NCBI GenBank assembly: GCA_963383645.1
Contig: OY726560.1
Location: 32,673,003-32,737,002 of the forward strand
DNA from: Muscardinus avellanarius
Taxonomy: Eukaryota > Chordata > Mammalia > Rodentia > Gliridae
DNA: 64,000 bases
Direction of reading: 5' to 3'
In this document: in pieces, positions 46,061 to 57,945 of the stretch
Numbering within the stretch: the stretch's first letter is position 1
Layout of the letters: each line of letters begins with the position of its first letter
The notes under the pieces: model-generated
What the model saw: only the letters and a program-made list of their open reading frames with translations
Told to the model about the DNA's origin: nothing
Database searches by the model: none
Made by a program: the position numbers and the translations under genes

Positions 46061-46243
46061 TGGGGGGGGTACTAGAGATTGAACCCAGAGGCATTCTACC
46101 TCTGAGCTAGACCCCTATCCCAATTTTATTTTTTATTTTGAAATGGGGTGTCACTAAGTAGCTGAGGCTGGCCTTGAACCTGCAATCCTCCTGCCTCAGC
46201 CTCCCAAGTACTAAGATTACAGGCATGTGTCCCTATGCCCACC
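45846..46243 (-). repeat. B1-dID SINE with a long (AT)/(GT) tail
   Basis: The body at 46060-46243 reads GGTACTAGAGATTGAACCCA ... GGCATGTGTCCCTATGCCCA. Its tail side carries about 200 bp of AT and GT repeats (45880-46057, including 42 bp of pure AT at 46016-46057). The duplicated target GAAATTATRTTTT is at 45831-45843 and 46244-46256, so the microsatellite lies inside the insertion. Confidence 0.85.
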
Positions 46244-46256
46244 TGAAATTATGTTT

Positions 46257-46980
46257 TTAAATAATGTGATTTAATTTTGATAAGACCTATTCTTATAAAT
46301 ACCAAATTTTATGATTTAATAATTTAAAATAAGTGCTTATAGCCCTGGAGTAAGGCCTGCAATCTACTCTAAAACTTGGAGTTTGTGAAGTTTGCTTTCT
46401 CCCAATATATTGAAAACCACATATATATCCATCTTCCTTCCTTGGATTTCATGTTTTTCAGGAATATGTTTCTCAACTAAGAAATTGATGATAAAGTAAT
46501 TCATTAGGATCTTCTAGTCTGTTTTACATTTCAGTATTATTCTCTAAAGCTAGGCTTGCTTTTCCATTTGTACTTCAAAGGTTTTTAATAGCTAGAAATT
46601 TTATTGTTTCCATTTACCTCTTCCATGTAATATTGTGTCTTAAGAGGTGGACTTTTTCTTCAATTTGCTCTGAAATAATTTCTCATAAACCATTGGAAAT
46701 TTTGTCCTTTTCATTTGCTCTGAGATTATTCTATTCTCCTACACATATCTTTTCCCCATGTTGCTTAAAATGTTTGAATTCAGTGTACTTCCTATGGAAC
46801 TATTTTGAGTTCTCTAGATCATCATTCATTTTCTTCTCCTTTGAAAATATATAAACAGCTTCTGGGTTCATAAATATCTTAACTCCTATCCTAATTTAGA
46901 AACTTTGATACAAACCCAAACTTGGTTTTTTCTGAAGCTTTAAAATTAAATGTTCTTAAAGTCTGGAATTGTGTTTCCAC
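46257..46980. other. Unassigned AT-rich intronic sequence
   Basis: T-rich in 46600-46860; possibly decayed antisense L1, not demonstrable. Confidence 0.3.
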
Positions 46981-46988
46981 GGCCACAG

Positions 46989-46989
<1 letters not shown>

Positions 46990-47036
<47 letters not shown>

Positions 47037-47230
47037 GTACTGGATATTGAAAGGGGTATTCTATCTCTGAGTTACACTCTGAGCCCAATTTATATTTTAT
47101 TTTTTGAAACAGTCTCATTAAGTTGCTTAGGGCCTCACTAAGATACTGAGACTGGCCATGAACCTGTGATCCTCCTGTCTCAACTACCCAAGTACTGGGA
47201 TTATAAGTGTGCACCACCATGCCTGGCTTA
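46990..47230 (-). repeat. B1-dID SINE with (TG)n tail
   Basis: (TG)19 at 46993-47030 leads into TATGTGGTACTGGATATTGA; the body ends GTGCACCACCATGCCTGGC. GGCCACAGT flanks it at 46981-46989 and 47231-47239, so the dinucleotide run replaced the A tail. Confidence 0.95.
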
Positions 47231-47239
47231 GGCCACAGT

Positions 47240-49249
47240 TTTTATATTTGATTCTTATAAACCCATGATAACATTGTGATTTTCTTATTAGTAATTCTTC
47301 TTTATATCAAAATTAAGTTAGCAACTCTTTGTTTTTGTGAGTTATCTGAAAACTCTAAAAGATAAAATCTTGGTCTATCTTATGGGCCATTTATCAGACA
47401 CACTGAACTTTCTGTGCCTGAATTCCCCAATCCTGTGCATACACAGTTTATGCACATTCTATGCCTCCTACCTAGGAATCCTATTTCAACTGGTACATTA
47501 CTGTTCTTTCTTCAAGACTTATGTTCTTCCTCTTTCCCTTAAAGCATATGGTAGCAAAGTCCACAATTGAAGGGCTCTTATTGAACAAGGTTAGGATAAT
47601 ATGAATGTTAAACAAAGCAACAGATTTTAGTCCATTGAATAAAGCCATGAGCCCCTACTGATAGGGACAAAGAAAGTGGTAGATAAATTTGGGGGAAGGA
47701 AAATCTTCTAATACTAGAATGCTTTCTGGTAAATAGAGAATGAATATTTAAAAAATCACTATTGATCACCATCACAATGACTTAGGGAAGAATTCTCAAT
47801 GGATGCCAAACTAATATGTAGTAGTTTGATGAAGAACAGGATGTTTTTTACAGTTTCACTAGAGCTTCTCACAAAGTACTTACTAATTGCAGAGGAAAAA
47901 CCACTGGCTTTATAATATAGAAACCTAGCGGACACAACCTAAACCAATGATGAAAGTTAGCATCACTACTAAAGCCACCAAATTCATCACATGCCACTCA
48001 ATATGACACATGGAGAAGGACCTCACATCACTTAATATGAGGGATAATACGTTATCCCTCAAATACATGACCATGAGGGAGCACCGATAAACTTAAATAG
48101 ATTTGTCGCACAAAACTTAAATGTGAAGTGCTTGCAAGAGAAACCATTTCAGATTAGAGAATTAAAGAGAAAGAAAACCTAAGGCAATACATAATTTTGG
48201 ATAAGATGCTAATCTAGGAAAAATAGATGTAAAGAACTATAAGAGATACTGTTTAATAATGAAATAAAGGAAAACGGATTATAAAGTAGTATTATCAAAT
48301 ATATTTTTAAGACAATGTCTTTGTATTTGGAGGTACATATTGAACACTGAAAATTATGAGAAGGGTATGTTTGCAAATTATATTCATATGATCTGAAAAT
48401 AGTTTCTGCCTATATTTATAGATATACATATATATTACAAATATCTACATGTGTGTGTGTGTCTGTATGCACACTCATATGGAGGTTTGTGGCTTTTTGA
48501 GAGTGATCAAGTAACGTTCATATTTCTTCATGGATGTACATGCAGGTCACTTTTGGCATCCAAGAACCTGAGAAAGCAGAGGAGAATCTCAGTGCGGTTA
48601 GCAGGCAGTGGCAATCCCTTCCCAGAACTGTTCAGTCCACACTTCCCACTTTAGCGCATCTTTAAAGTCCAGTTTTGATCATTCAAATGGTGTTCTGAGG
48701 CTTTCTAATTATATAGGTATGCTTTCTGTGTTACTTCAAAGGCCCCTTAGTCAGGACAGGATCTGTCTTCAAAGACAGCAAGGAGAGTGGCCCATTTGCA
48801 GGAAATTGCATGGTTTGGGGGTGATTTTTGTTTTCTTTGAACTTGCCAAGTAGGGATCCCTATTTAAAAAGTGCTGGCCAATTGCTATGTGCCCAAGTAG
48901 TTACAGACTTTCCATTTATAATTCCCAAGATTTCTCTTTAACTTCTGCCAGAGGAAACCTGGAACTCAGTTTCCCTCTTCTATCCTTTTTGATGTATCAG
49001 CAGTTTTATTTTGAAGGGGTTTTGTGGGTGACATCTTAATGGTGTTGGTTTATAGGAGCGACATAGTTCTAGCTTTGTTAGGAAAGGAATTAGTATAGTA
49101 CTCTTAGCAACTAATCATCAAAAGAAACTTTAATTATTTTGCTGTATCTAAACAGAGAAAAGGGGCAGCAAGCAAATTATGAGGATATGAACCGACTTGA
49201 AAAAAGTTCTCAATTTTAATCATGGTTTAGTGCATTATTTTTTTTGGTG
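47240..49249. other. Unassigned intronic block
   Basis: About 2 kb. The part at 47760-48130 (CCACCAAATTCATCACATGC, CACATGGAGAAGGACCTCAC) feels like an old interspersed repeat, but I cannot name it. No credible gene. Confidence 0.35.
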
Positions 49250-49335
49250 TGTGTATAAACACACACATATATAACTTAAACATATGTGTATGTATATTTA
49301 TATGTGTGTATGTATATATATATACACACAAATAA
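49242..49335. repeat. Imperfect (TG/AC/AT) low-complexity patch
   Basis: GTGTGTGTATAAACACACAC, TATGTGTATGTATATTTATA and TATATATATATACACAC alternate, with self-complementary segments. Confidence 0.9.
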
Positions 49336-49617
49336 CTTTGTGGGGAAATAAAAACCATGGCTTTTGAACTAAAAGGGCAGAGCTGCATTAAAAATGTATG
49401 GAGATTTTCTTAAATTCTGATCTGTTTATTCACTCTGATAAACAGAAATTATAAGTAATAATTTTCAGAAGGTATGAAAGCATATGACCTGCGATCCATC
49501 ATGTAGCATATTTACAAAGTTCATTTTCTTTTATTCCTTGATTTCGACTCTCCTTTTTCATTTTTTCCTTGTTCTGAGGAGACAAAAACCTCTTAAGACA
49601 ATAAACAGATTTCATTA

Positions 49618-50030
49618 AAAAAATTTTTATTGGTGCATTGTAGTCATACATCTTAATGGAGTACAAGATGGTAGAGGCATACATGCACACACCACCCAAT
49701 TATCCTTTACCCAATTTCCATCTCATTCCCTCTTCCCTCCCTCCTTCTCATGTGTGGCTTAGTGATTGACTTTGATATGTTTGTGAATGTACATCATGTA
49801 CATTAGGGAATTTTCCTTCTTTTCCCCTTCCATCCCACTCAGATAGGTCGGCTTATTTGCTCATCTATAGTATCTCATTCTTCGTCTAGAGTTTCTCTTA
49901 TAACTCATTTTCTCCCTAGCTTCCGAGTATTAGGGAGAGCATCTGATTTCTTATTTTTTTGTGACTGACTAATCTCACTTAGCATAATGTTCTCCAGTTC
50001 TATCTATTTCCCTGTAAATGATTTCAAACT
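49618..50030 (-). mobile_element. L1 3'-end fragment with terminus
   Basis: It begins TTTTTATTGGTGCATTGTAG TCATACATC, the reverse of the shared L1 end. C-rich antisense 3'-UTR follows (CATCTCATTCCCTCTTCCCT), then TCACTTAGCATAATGTTCTC at 49976-49995. It has the least decayed terminus of the five. Confidence 0.85.
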
Positions 50031-51440
50031 GGATATTAGATATGGGTCAAGGTGAAATTAGCAAATCAATACAGACTGTCAAAATTAACTCTTTATACAT
50101 ATTAAACATGAGCCATTGGTTCAAAAAATGGAGAACAAGATCATATGTAAGTCTGGAGGTTTAATCACAAATCATTCTAATATTTGTTAATGTGATTTTT
50201 ACCAACGGTGATGTAGCCTGAAGATAACTTTCACTTCTTTGTACCATGGTATAGTCCTGCATGATTATTACATAATAACATTTGTCAACCTAAGTGTTTG
50301 TTAGTGTGTTTTTCATTAAGGCAAGTTAAAAAGCCTTATTATCTTTGTTTAAAAAAAAACCTTTTCCTAGAACAACAGAGCTAACAAGAGTGTTCATTCT
50401 TAATTTTAAAACACAGCGGTAAGACCCAGGGAAGTTTCCACATCTAAAACACATGGAATCTTTAATCTAGTTAGTTATGACACTAGTTCTTTTTGTGGGC
50501 TGTGTTTATGACACCAAATAAGCCATCCAGTTTGTTTTCCATTCAGTGTTTTGAGAAATTAAGACAGTGATGTAAGCAGGGGTTAGCAACTGGTTTGTAG
50601 TCTAGGAAGCAGGTGGCATAGGAAGGGTAGTTGATAGTTAAAAAATTCAATCATTGGGTAGGCAGGAGGGCAGATTTTTTTTCCTGTAGGCCATTGTATA
50701 GGTCACACAGTAAGGCACTATGTCACAGTACTTAGGAAGTCTATGCAAAACTATTTTGAAATAATGTTAGTATAAGAAGTATTTTGTGGAATGAAAATCT
50801 GGCTCCATTTGTGAGCAGTTTGTTTTTTTCTATTTAAATAATTGGATTATCTCCTCATGTAAACATGCAACCATATGAGCATGGCGGTTTCATAATCTTC
50901 ATAGATGTATATATTTAGATCTTCTCATGTTGGGGTTACCATTAGCACCAACATCTGTCAACATTTCCACGGGTCTTTTAAGTTTGTTGTGAAAATGTAA
51001 GCCAAGTCTAAGCATGAGTAATCTACTCCACAGCAATTTCTAGGCCTGGCTTATGGGGTTGCATGTCTTCGAATATTAAGTTGCTTTTCTTTTGGCATTA
51101 GAAAAATTTCATGGAGTAACTCAGTTTCTCTCATGGATTTAAGCAGGCTTTTTTTATTTTATATTTTTTATTTTATAGACTGTGGGACAGAGTTCTTTTT
51201 CTGTTTCAAAGAACATTGTTTATCTTTGGAAAAATGAGCAATACCTAACTCTCCTGTATTTTTATCCAGCTTTACCAATAATTAATGCTACTGGTGTTAA
51301 GATCTTGAAGAGCTTGTGCTTCAGGTGGAATATTTTGCCCACTTTAAGTTTGTGATTACTGTGTTCTAAACCTTAATTATATATTTTTCATTACCTGTAG
51401 GAATTAATATTTAGTGTTAGAGATATACCTTAACATTTTA
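50031..51440. other. Single-copy or unassigned intronic block
   Basis: A weak hAT-type transposon resemblance (AGCAGGGGTTAGCAACTGG near 50575) is noted but not supported by terminal repeats. The rest is unassigned. Confidence 0.35.
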
Positions 51441-51445
51441 TGTCT

Positions 51446-51522
51446 GGGCTGGGGGTATAGCTCAGTGGTAGGGTACTTGCTAAATCATGTGAAAGACCCT
51501 GGGGTTGATTCCCAGTACTGTC
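51446..51522 (+). repeat. ID element, free monomer
   Basis: GGGCTGGGGGTATAGCTCAG (box A), then GGGTTGATTCCCAGTACTGT (box B). It is a stand-alone tRNA-Ala-derived SINE, the same ancestor as the right half of the dimers. Confidence 0.92.
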
Positions 51523-51940
51523 TCTACCTCCTCCCCTAACTCTTGTTAAGATTCAGTTTCCCGAAGTGAGTATAATTAGAGGAAATGCTTGATCATTTGG
51601 GGAACTGTATGTGTTGAATTGAGGGTTTGTGATCTTAATTTCTTTTTGAGACTTACATATATCTACCCTTTTCCCCCCTATAGCTTGTCTTTGTAGCTTG
51701 ACTTTGGGTACCAATGACTGCTTGGGAAATATGAAAAATTCTAAATCCCACTTATTTGAATTACTGTTCTACTTTATCTACTCACTCTGACAGAAACCAG
51801 AAGATGATTGACTCTCAGTTGACCAGTGCTTAAAACTAGCAAGTCACAGAGACAATTTTAGCATTTCTTGAGACTGTCTCTGGTGTTAAGCCCTGAGAAT
51901 CAGAATTTGATGGAGACTGATAAACAAAAAAGTACTCCAA

Positions 51941-52167
51941 AGCGGGGCGTGGTGGTGCACACTTGTAATCCCTGCATTCAGGAGGCTGAGAATGGAGGAT
52001 AGAGTTCACAGACAGCCTCAGCTACTTAGTGAGGCCCTCCGCAACTTAGTGAGACCCTGTTTCAAAATAAAGAATAAAAAATAGGGCAGAGGGTGTAGCT
52101 TGGAGGTCAAATGCCCTTGGATTCCATCCCTAGACCCCCCCGCCCTCCCCAAATGCGCGCGCGCGCG

Positions 52168-52216
<49 letters not shown>
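51941..52216 (+). repeat. B1-dID SINE with (CG)n(CA)n tail
   Basis: AGCGGGGCGTGGTGGTGCAC ... GGCAGAGGGTGTAGCTTGGA, ending CCCTAGACCCCCCCGCCC. The tail at 52155-52216 is about 14 bp of alternating GC, then about 48 bp of (AC)n. Confidence 0.93.
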
Positions 52217-52218
<2 letters not shown>

Positions 52219-52221
52219 AGA

Positions 52222-52372
52222 GTAGATAGATAGGAGCAGATAAAGTTCTCAAGACCTCGCCCCTAATTATATACCTTCTCTAGCCATGCCACCTTTGATC
52301 CTTGCTGCATTGGGGACCAAGCTTCAACACATGAGTTTTTGGGGGCCACTCCAGATACAAACTAGAGCAATT
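52222..52372 (-). mobile_element. MaLR-type LTR fragment (THE1/MST class)
   Basis: CTCAAGACCTCGCCCCTAAT, TGCTGCATTGGGGACCAAGC, TTCAACACATGAGTTTTTGG and GGGCCACTCCAGATACAAAC match the reversed start of MaLR LTRs. Short, with no internal region. Confidence 0.7.
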
Positions 52373-52662
52373 GTCTTTCCTTGGTCTGCAGGTATTGAGT
52401 GAGTTTCCCTGTGACATCTTATTTGAGCTGTACTGAAGCACTCATGACACATACCTTATAGAGACTTTTTGTTCTCTCTAAAGAAAAAATAAAATCCTAC
52501 TCATGATTGTAAATGTACTTCTGAGATGCCAATCTATGAGGTTTATGTTCAAGTGGTACTGGCATTGGGAGTCATTAGGGGTTTGTAATTGTGGTAAGTT
52601 TCTTCATTTTGGGAAAGATGTTAGCATTTCATATGTTTAAATTGATTTGTGACTTTAACTAT
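52373..52662. other. Unassigned intronic sequence
   Basis: Nothing recognised. Confidence 0.4.
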
Positions 52663-52676
52663 CTCCCTCAATTTTT

Positions 52677-52895
52677 TTTTTTTTTTGTGGTACTGGGGGT
52701 GGAACCAAGGGACATTCTACCTTCGAGCTACACCCTCAGCCCTATTTTTTTTTTTATTCGTTATTTTGAAACAGGGTCTCACTGAGTTGCAAAGGGCCTT
52801 ACTAAGTAGTAGCTGAGGCTGCCTGCAAAATGCAATCCTCCTGTCTCAGCCTTCTGAATGCTGGGATTACAAGCATGCACCACCATGCCCACCTT
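52677..52895 (-). repeat. B1-dID SINE with 14-bp target-site duplication
   Basis: GGTACTGGGGGTGGAACCAA ... GCATGCACCACCATGCCCAC. CTCCCTCAATTTTT at 52663-52676 matches CTCACTCAATTTTT at 52896-52909 with one change. Confidence 0.93.
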
Positions 52896-52909
52896 CTCAC
52901 TCAATTTTT

Positions 52910-54639
52910 AAAAATCTCCTAGTTTCTTATAGTTTTAAATTTTACAACAGATAATGAAACAGCATTTTGATAGGAGAAGTAAAATGATTAAAAGCATTTT
53001 TAGAATCGATTTCTGTATTCTGGGGGAAAGAGGGCTAATAGATTTTTGGAAGTTTTTCTCAAATTATTCTAAAGATTTGTGTGTATTCATTTATTCATTC
53101 TTTTATTGAGGTGGATAAACTGGTATTAACAAGTAACATTTTAGGTAACCAATTAATATGAGCTTCTCAAAGCAAGTGCCTTTTTTGGAAAGTTAGTTTT
53201 ATAAGCCTTGTATTTAAAAATATTGTTCTCTATTAAGAACTCAAAGTCTAAGAAAATATAATTTTAAAGATTCTAAAATTTTGGAATATCTGGCACAAAT
53301 TTTGCCCTTTATTATTATGTTCATTTTTTTCTAGATTAAAGTTATGATTATTTAGTCCCTCTAAAACCTTAGTGGACATGTAGAAACTTATCTGTAAGTT
53401 TTACTAACACTTAAAGTTTAATATACTTTAACATTTGTTTTCTGTCTAGGAAATGAAGATTATAATGGTGAACATCTAGCATTAAAATTTGTTTTCTTTC
53501 ACATTAACAATCAGATTACATGTTTTATGATGATATTTTATGGAAATACTTAAAGTTTTGTGTAAAACTAAACAAGTATCCCAAGACAGACATTTCTCAT
53601 TTTGGTCACATCCTGTGTGGCTCTTTAATTCATGACCTTGATTGCTTAATTGGGTTTGCAAATGGTAGTATACATGATTATAGGACTTTTATGCCAGTAT
53701 TGCCAAGCTCTAGTGGTAGAGGATCAGAGTGCAGCTTGATTTTAGGCCCATACATTTAAATTTCTTGATAATGGTGCCCTAGGTGGTTTTTTTTTTTTTA
53801 ATCAATGGATGTTTTGAATTTGGGGTTAGTCAGAGACACATAAGTTTGATTGAAGTAAAGACTAATTGAGCATTTAAAAAATCTGTTGGACTTGCAACAT
53901 TATTTAACCAGCAAATATGGACTGAGGCGAAGGTGCCAGAGGCCCACTGTTCAGTCCAATTATTTTCAGAATCAGAAATCTGTACCCTTGTCAGAAATAG
54001 ATGCCTTCACTTAGAAGGAATGCAGATTTCTTCTTGTTTGGCAAAGTCTAAAGCTAGCAATAGTAGAACACTTTAAAAAAAAAAAGCATAAGACTCTATT
54101 GGAAACAGATGGACATCCATCACCTATAAAATGATCTAAGAGATAAAAATGTAAATAATTGGACTGATTTAACAGAGGATCACACTTAAAATATAAGGAT
54201 TCACAAAAAATGTCAAACTTGCAATTTAAGAGGAATACAAATCAAATACACAGTAATGAGTTCTGATTATGTTCTTTTTCTCTGTTGATATACTTGTTAG
54301 TGGTATAGGTATCATTTCCTAGTTTCTGCCTTATGATTTTTCTTGTTTTCAGAATCCACCTACTCCCTCCCACCTTTTTTTTTTTTGTCAAAGAGATATG
54401 TATGGGTTGTGCTAGAATCACTGTCTGTCACAGGATTTTCAGTGTTTTGTGTGATATATTTCATCTTTAGAATTTTGAGTGGATCTAGATTTAAAAATGT
54501 GTTTTGGTTGGAAGGACGAGGCTCTGGATCTCAGCAGGCTTCAGGGTTAGAAGAGTTCAAGCTCACAGAGAGAGCAAATAAACATGGTCATCAAAGCAGG
54601 GGATTAAGATCTGTTTATTCACCTGCACAGTTGAATTAA
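52910..54639. other. Single-copy intronic sequence, AT-rich
   Basis: About 1.7 kb with no recognised repeat. Poly-T near 53788 and poly-A near 54074 only. Confidence 0.4.
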
Positions 54640-56450
54640 ATCTCCCAGCAATGGGCAGAGCCATTCGACTTATTAAGATCCTGATAAAATAGTTACGTTT
54701 AAATGTCTATTTTGCCTGCGTTTAAACACACAGGTTGGTGTAGTCACTGTATAGCAGGTGGAGAAGTTCTTGTGGAATTGCCGCTCAGCTATCCTACAAC
54801 AGAGAAGGCCCAAGGATGGTTGATGATAGACAGCGGTTAAACTGTCTATTTGAGGTTTGAGGCAAGACGTGTCAAATTACAAAAGTCACTTGTGCTCGTG
54901 TTGCACTTGTGCTCATGTTGCAATGAACAGCGTTATAAATGAACAAAGAAGATTGGAGGAAGCACTTAGGTTGGGTGTGGCTCGCGCCACATTTGCTTTT
55001 AAGAGAATTCCTCGTGTAGGGTGATAAAGATATCTGAGATATGGACTCTGGTAAGTGTTCCCTAATTTCATTTTCCTTCTGTCTAGGTTCGAGTAAATAA
55101 AACGATGCTTCTAATGGTTGTAAGAAATACCTTTTTAAAAATAAATGTAGGGCACAATTTGTTGACACTGACATCTGTGTGGCCAAGATGAAAGTTGCCT
55201 CTGTTGCATAAAAACAAAACATAAAAGCCTTTAATTTGTGCTGATTCTCTTGGTTCTGTAATTGTCTTTCCTGTATACTTCTTGCCATGGAGTGTGATTT
55301 ATGGAGATATAGGGCTCTTGCCTTAACCTTTAAACTAAATGTAAGTATAGCTTCAACTTTGTGATGACTGTGGGACAGAGAACCTCCTCTTTAAACCATT
55401 CTGCTATGCACATAAACCTTTCAAGTTCTCTTCTCACTTCAAAGCTAGGTTTGAGATTTGAATAACCTTGATATTACTTTTTCCAATCTGTAATTAAGTT
55501 CAAGAGCAGAATGTGGGCCGCTGACCCTGCACACGTGTTGTAGAGGGCGCTGTAACATGGTTTTTGATGCAGTTCTGGTCAGGACCTCCTTCCTATGCAT
55601 TGGTCTCCTGGTTGCTTATGCTCAAGGAATGTCTTTTTCACAAAACACACACATGTTGCTTCTCTAAATACCATGCTATAAGGTCTTGGTGCCCCTAAAT
55701 ATTCCATTTCTATTCTTCTTGAGCCTTCTGCGCTCTACAGTCCCTTCCAACTTTTCCCCCTTTTGTACATGGAGAAGTTGAATCATATCCCAGTTCTTTG
55801 AAACTCGCTCACACCCTGCTCTGGGTGCCAAGGACAGTAACCAAATAGCGCCTTCCCAGAAGACAGCTAGGAATGATAGGTAGTATGGGCTTGTTTGGGA
55901 GAAGCTATTTGAAAGTGCTTTAAAGTGTAGAATAAAGTGTAATAGCAATACTGTAGGAAGTGTAAAAGCAAGAGGATTAACTCAGCAACAGAATGCAGAG
56001 TAAGAAGAGAGGTGGGCTTGGGGTTAGGCTCTATACCTGTCCAAGTTAGAAATAAGAAAGGCCTGAGTTATGAGAAGGTTGTGAGAAGTAGGAATCGCCT
56101 GTCTGTAGAAGGTAATATTAAGGAAACTAGAGGCAGAAGAAAACTATTCAGCAACCCATGCTATTAAAGTTGTAAGGACCAGAAGCTGAGAATGAAGTCT
56201 TGATATGAGCATCAGAAAACTGGTTGTGGTATTCAAAAAGTAGTAATTTTGGAGAGAATTGAGGGAGGAGTTGGTGAGTAAAGGCAGCATTGATTAAACC
56301 AATACTTGTAGGAAATAGTGACATTTATTTGGGCCATTGCTGTGGGAAAGATGTTGAATAATTTATGGCATACTATTTACAGTATTATAGCATTTATGAA
56401 AGGCAGAAACTTATATGTTGTATATATGCATATGAATATAAAGGAATATA
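54640..56450. other. Single-copy block with CpG-containing patches and a CTCF-like site
   Basis: No interspersed repeat recognised for 1.8 kb. It includes a 17-bp tandem duplication (CACTTGTGCTCRTGTTG, 54887-54903 and 54904-54920), GGCTCGCGCCACATTTGC near 54978, and TAGAGGGCGCTGT at 55541-55553. The 138-codon minus-strand frame at 54872-55288 shows no domain. Confidence 0.45.
55537..55555 (+). promoter_or_regulatory. CTCF-like motif candidate
   Basis: GTTGTAGAGGGCGCTGTAA contains the AGRGGGCGCT core of the CTCF site; the 5' CCA of the consensus is missing. It lies in a single-copy stretch about 5.1 kb upstream of the exon. Binding is not shown. Confidence 0.35.
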
Positions 56451-56451
56451 T

Positions 56452-56663
56452 GAGCCAGGCATGGTGGTGCATGCCTATGACCCTAGTACTTGGAGGCTGA
56501 GACAAGAGGATCACAGGTTCAAGGACAGCCTCAGCAAGTATAGTGAGACTCTCATCAACCTAGCAAGACTCTGTTTCAAAATAAGAATAAAAATAGTTGA
56601 GGAAAGTAGCTTGAAGATAGAATTCCCCTGGGTTCAATCCCCAGTATCACACACACAAAAAGA
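56452..56663 (+). repeat. B1-dID SINE
   Basis: AGCCAGGCATGGTGGTGCAT ... GTTGAGGAAAGTAGCTTGAA, ending CAATCCCCAGTATCACACAC. Confidence 0.92.
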
Positions 56664-57415
56664 AATACAGAAATGAATATTTGGTAATTATATATAAAAA
56701 GGAGTGATTTCCCTTCTGAATTAGTTTTCGGGTCCTGCCTCCTACAGTCATATTCACCAAATGAAGGCATTAAATAAGTAATTTAAAAAATATGCATAGG
56801 TTTGCAAGCAAGAAAATATTCATTAAATCAATTGATAATTCAGAAAAAAGCAATTGATCAGTTGATTGAACAAAGTCCTGGAATAAGAGAGAAAAAAGTA
56901 GATTTTACTGTCTAGTTCAAAGAGGTTTATCTGCCCTGATTCTTGGTCTTGAAGGGCTGTGGTGCTTTTGTCCCATTTTCTGATATGTGGTTTTGGGATC
57001 TCTTTGGAAGAGAGGCTATTACGTGAAATTAGGACTCTGGGAGATCAGGAGAAGGGGGAACATCTTATGGGACTAAAACCTATACAGATCTCTACAAATG
57101 CTGTTTAAACAGTCTAAGTAAAGGAATGATGTGTTATATGATACATTTTGTTGTATATCTGCTTATTCGAGAACTTATTGCTTGATTGTAGTGTTATATT
57201 TAGGGAAAACAGAATGTATTACCAACCATAAATGTTTAATAATTAATGTTTACTATTCTTTCTCTCTTCATTGTTTAGTAAGTGGGTGAATCTCATAAAA
57301 TAAAGTTGGTGTAACCTCATGTACCCTGTTATATTTATGATCTTATTTGGTACGATGAAAACTCAGTTGCATAAAACTTTTTATATTTTAGAAATTATAC
57401 CAAAATAGATTGCAT
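56664..57415. other. Unassigned intronic sequence
   Basis: No repeat or coding signal recognised. Confidence 0.4.
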
Positions 57416-57478
57416 AATTTTTTATGATACTGAAAATTGAACCTAGAGTCATTTTACCTCTGAGCTATACTCCTTATA
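57416..57478 (-). repeat. ID half only (fragment)
   Basis: TATGATACTGAAAATTGAAC, CTAGAGTCATTTTACCTCTG, AGCTATACTCC. No B1 half follows. Confidence 0.65.
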
Positions 57479-57819
57479 CTACTAAATTTTATACCAGTTG
57501 TAAAAAGAATAATTTTTCTTTTAAATCACCCTTTTCTTTGATGTAGCAAACTTTATAAGGCTCATATATTGAATTTTAGATGCTATCTCAACATTTACTT
57601 ATTACCATCTTCCCCTTCTTTGTTCCTCCAATAGAATATTTTTGTCGTTTTTAAGAAATAATATCTTATAGACAAACATCTAATATAATTTGTAGAATCT
57701 TCAAAAGAGAAGTAATCATTAAATCTTTGAAAGAGACCTAATCATAAGTAAACACTTTAACCTGAAATTAAATGCCTTTACGCTCTGTTTTATAAGGGGA
57801 TTTAACTTATAAGTTATTC

Positions 57820-57945
57820 ACATTAACAATAAAACGAATATGTATATTATACTTGTATAAACATTCAGTTAAATGACTTTAAATATATAGACTTATATAA
57901 TCAACATCCACTCAAGATAGAGAAGATTTCCTTCACTCCTTGTGA
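57820..57945 (-). mobile_element. Old L1 fragment, part before an LTR insertion
   Basis: AATAAAACGAATATGTATAT, ATAATCAACATCCACTCAAG and ATAGAGAAGATTTCCTTCAC match an antisense old L1 3'-UTR segment; its continuation (CCCTCAAAATTCTTCTCC) resumes after the LTR at about 58309. Confidence 0.65.

Noticed and set aside
50575..50780. hAT-type DNA transposon
   Set aside because: Only a short resemblance at the left end; no matching terminal inverted repeat or 8-bp target duplication found.
51446..51522. tRNA-Ala gene
   Set aside because: Boxes A and B are tRNA-like, but the unit matches an ID SINE and lacks a full acceptor stem and anticodon arm.
54872..55288. 138-codon minus-strand frame
   Set aside because: No domain. 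It lies in single-copy DNA, but nothing supports a transcript on that strand.
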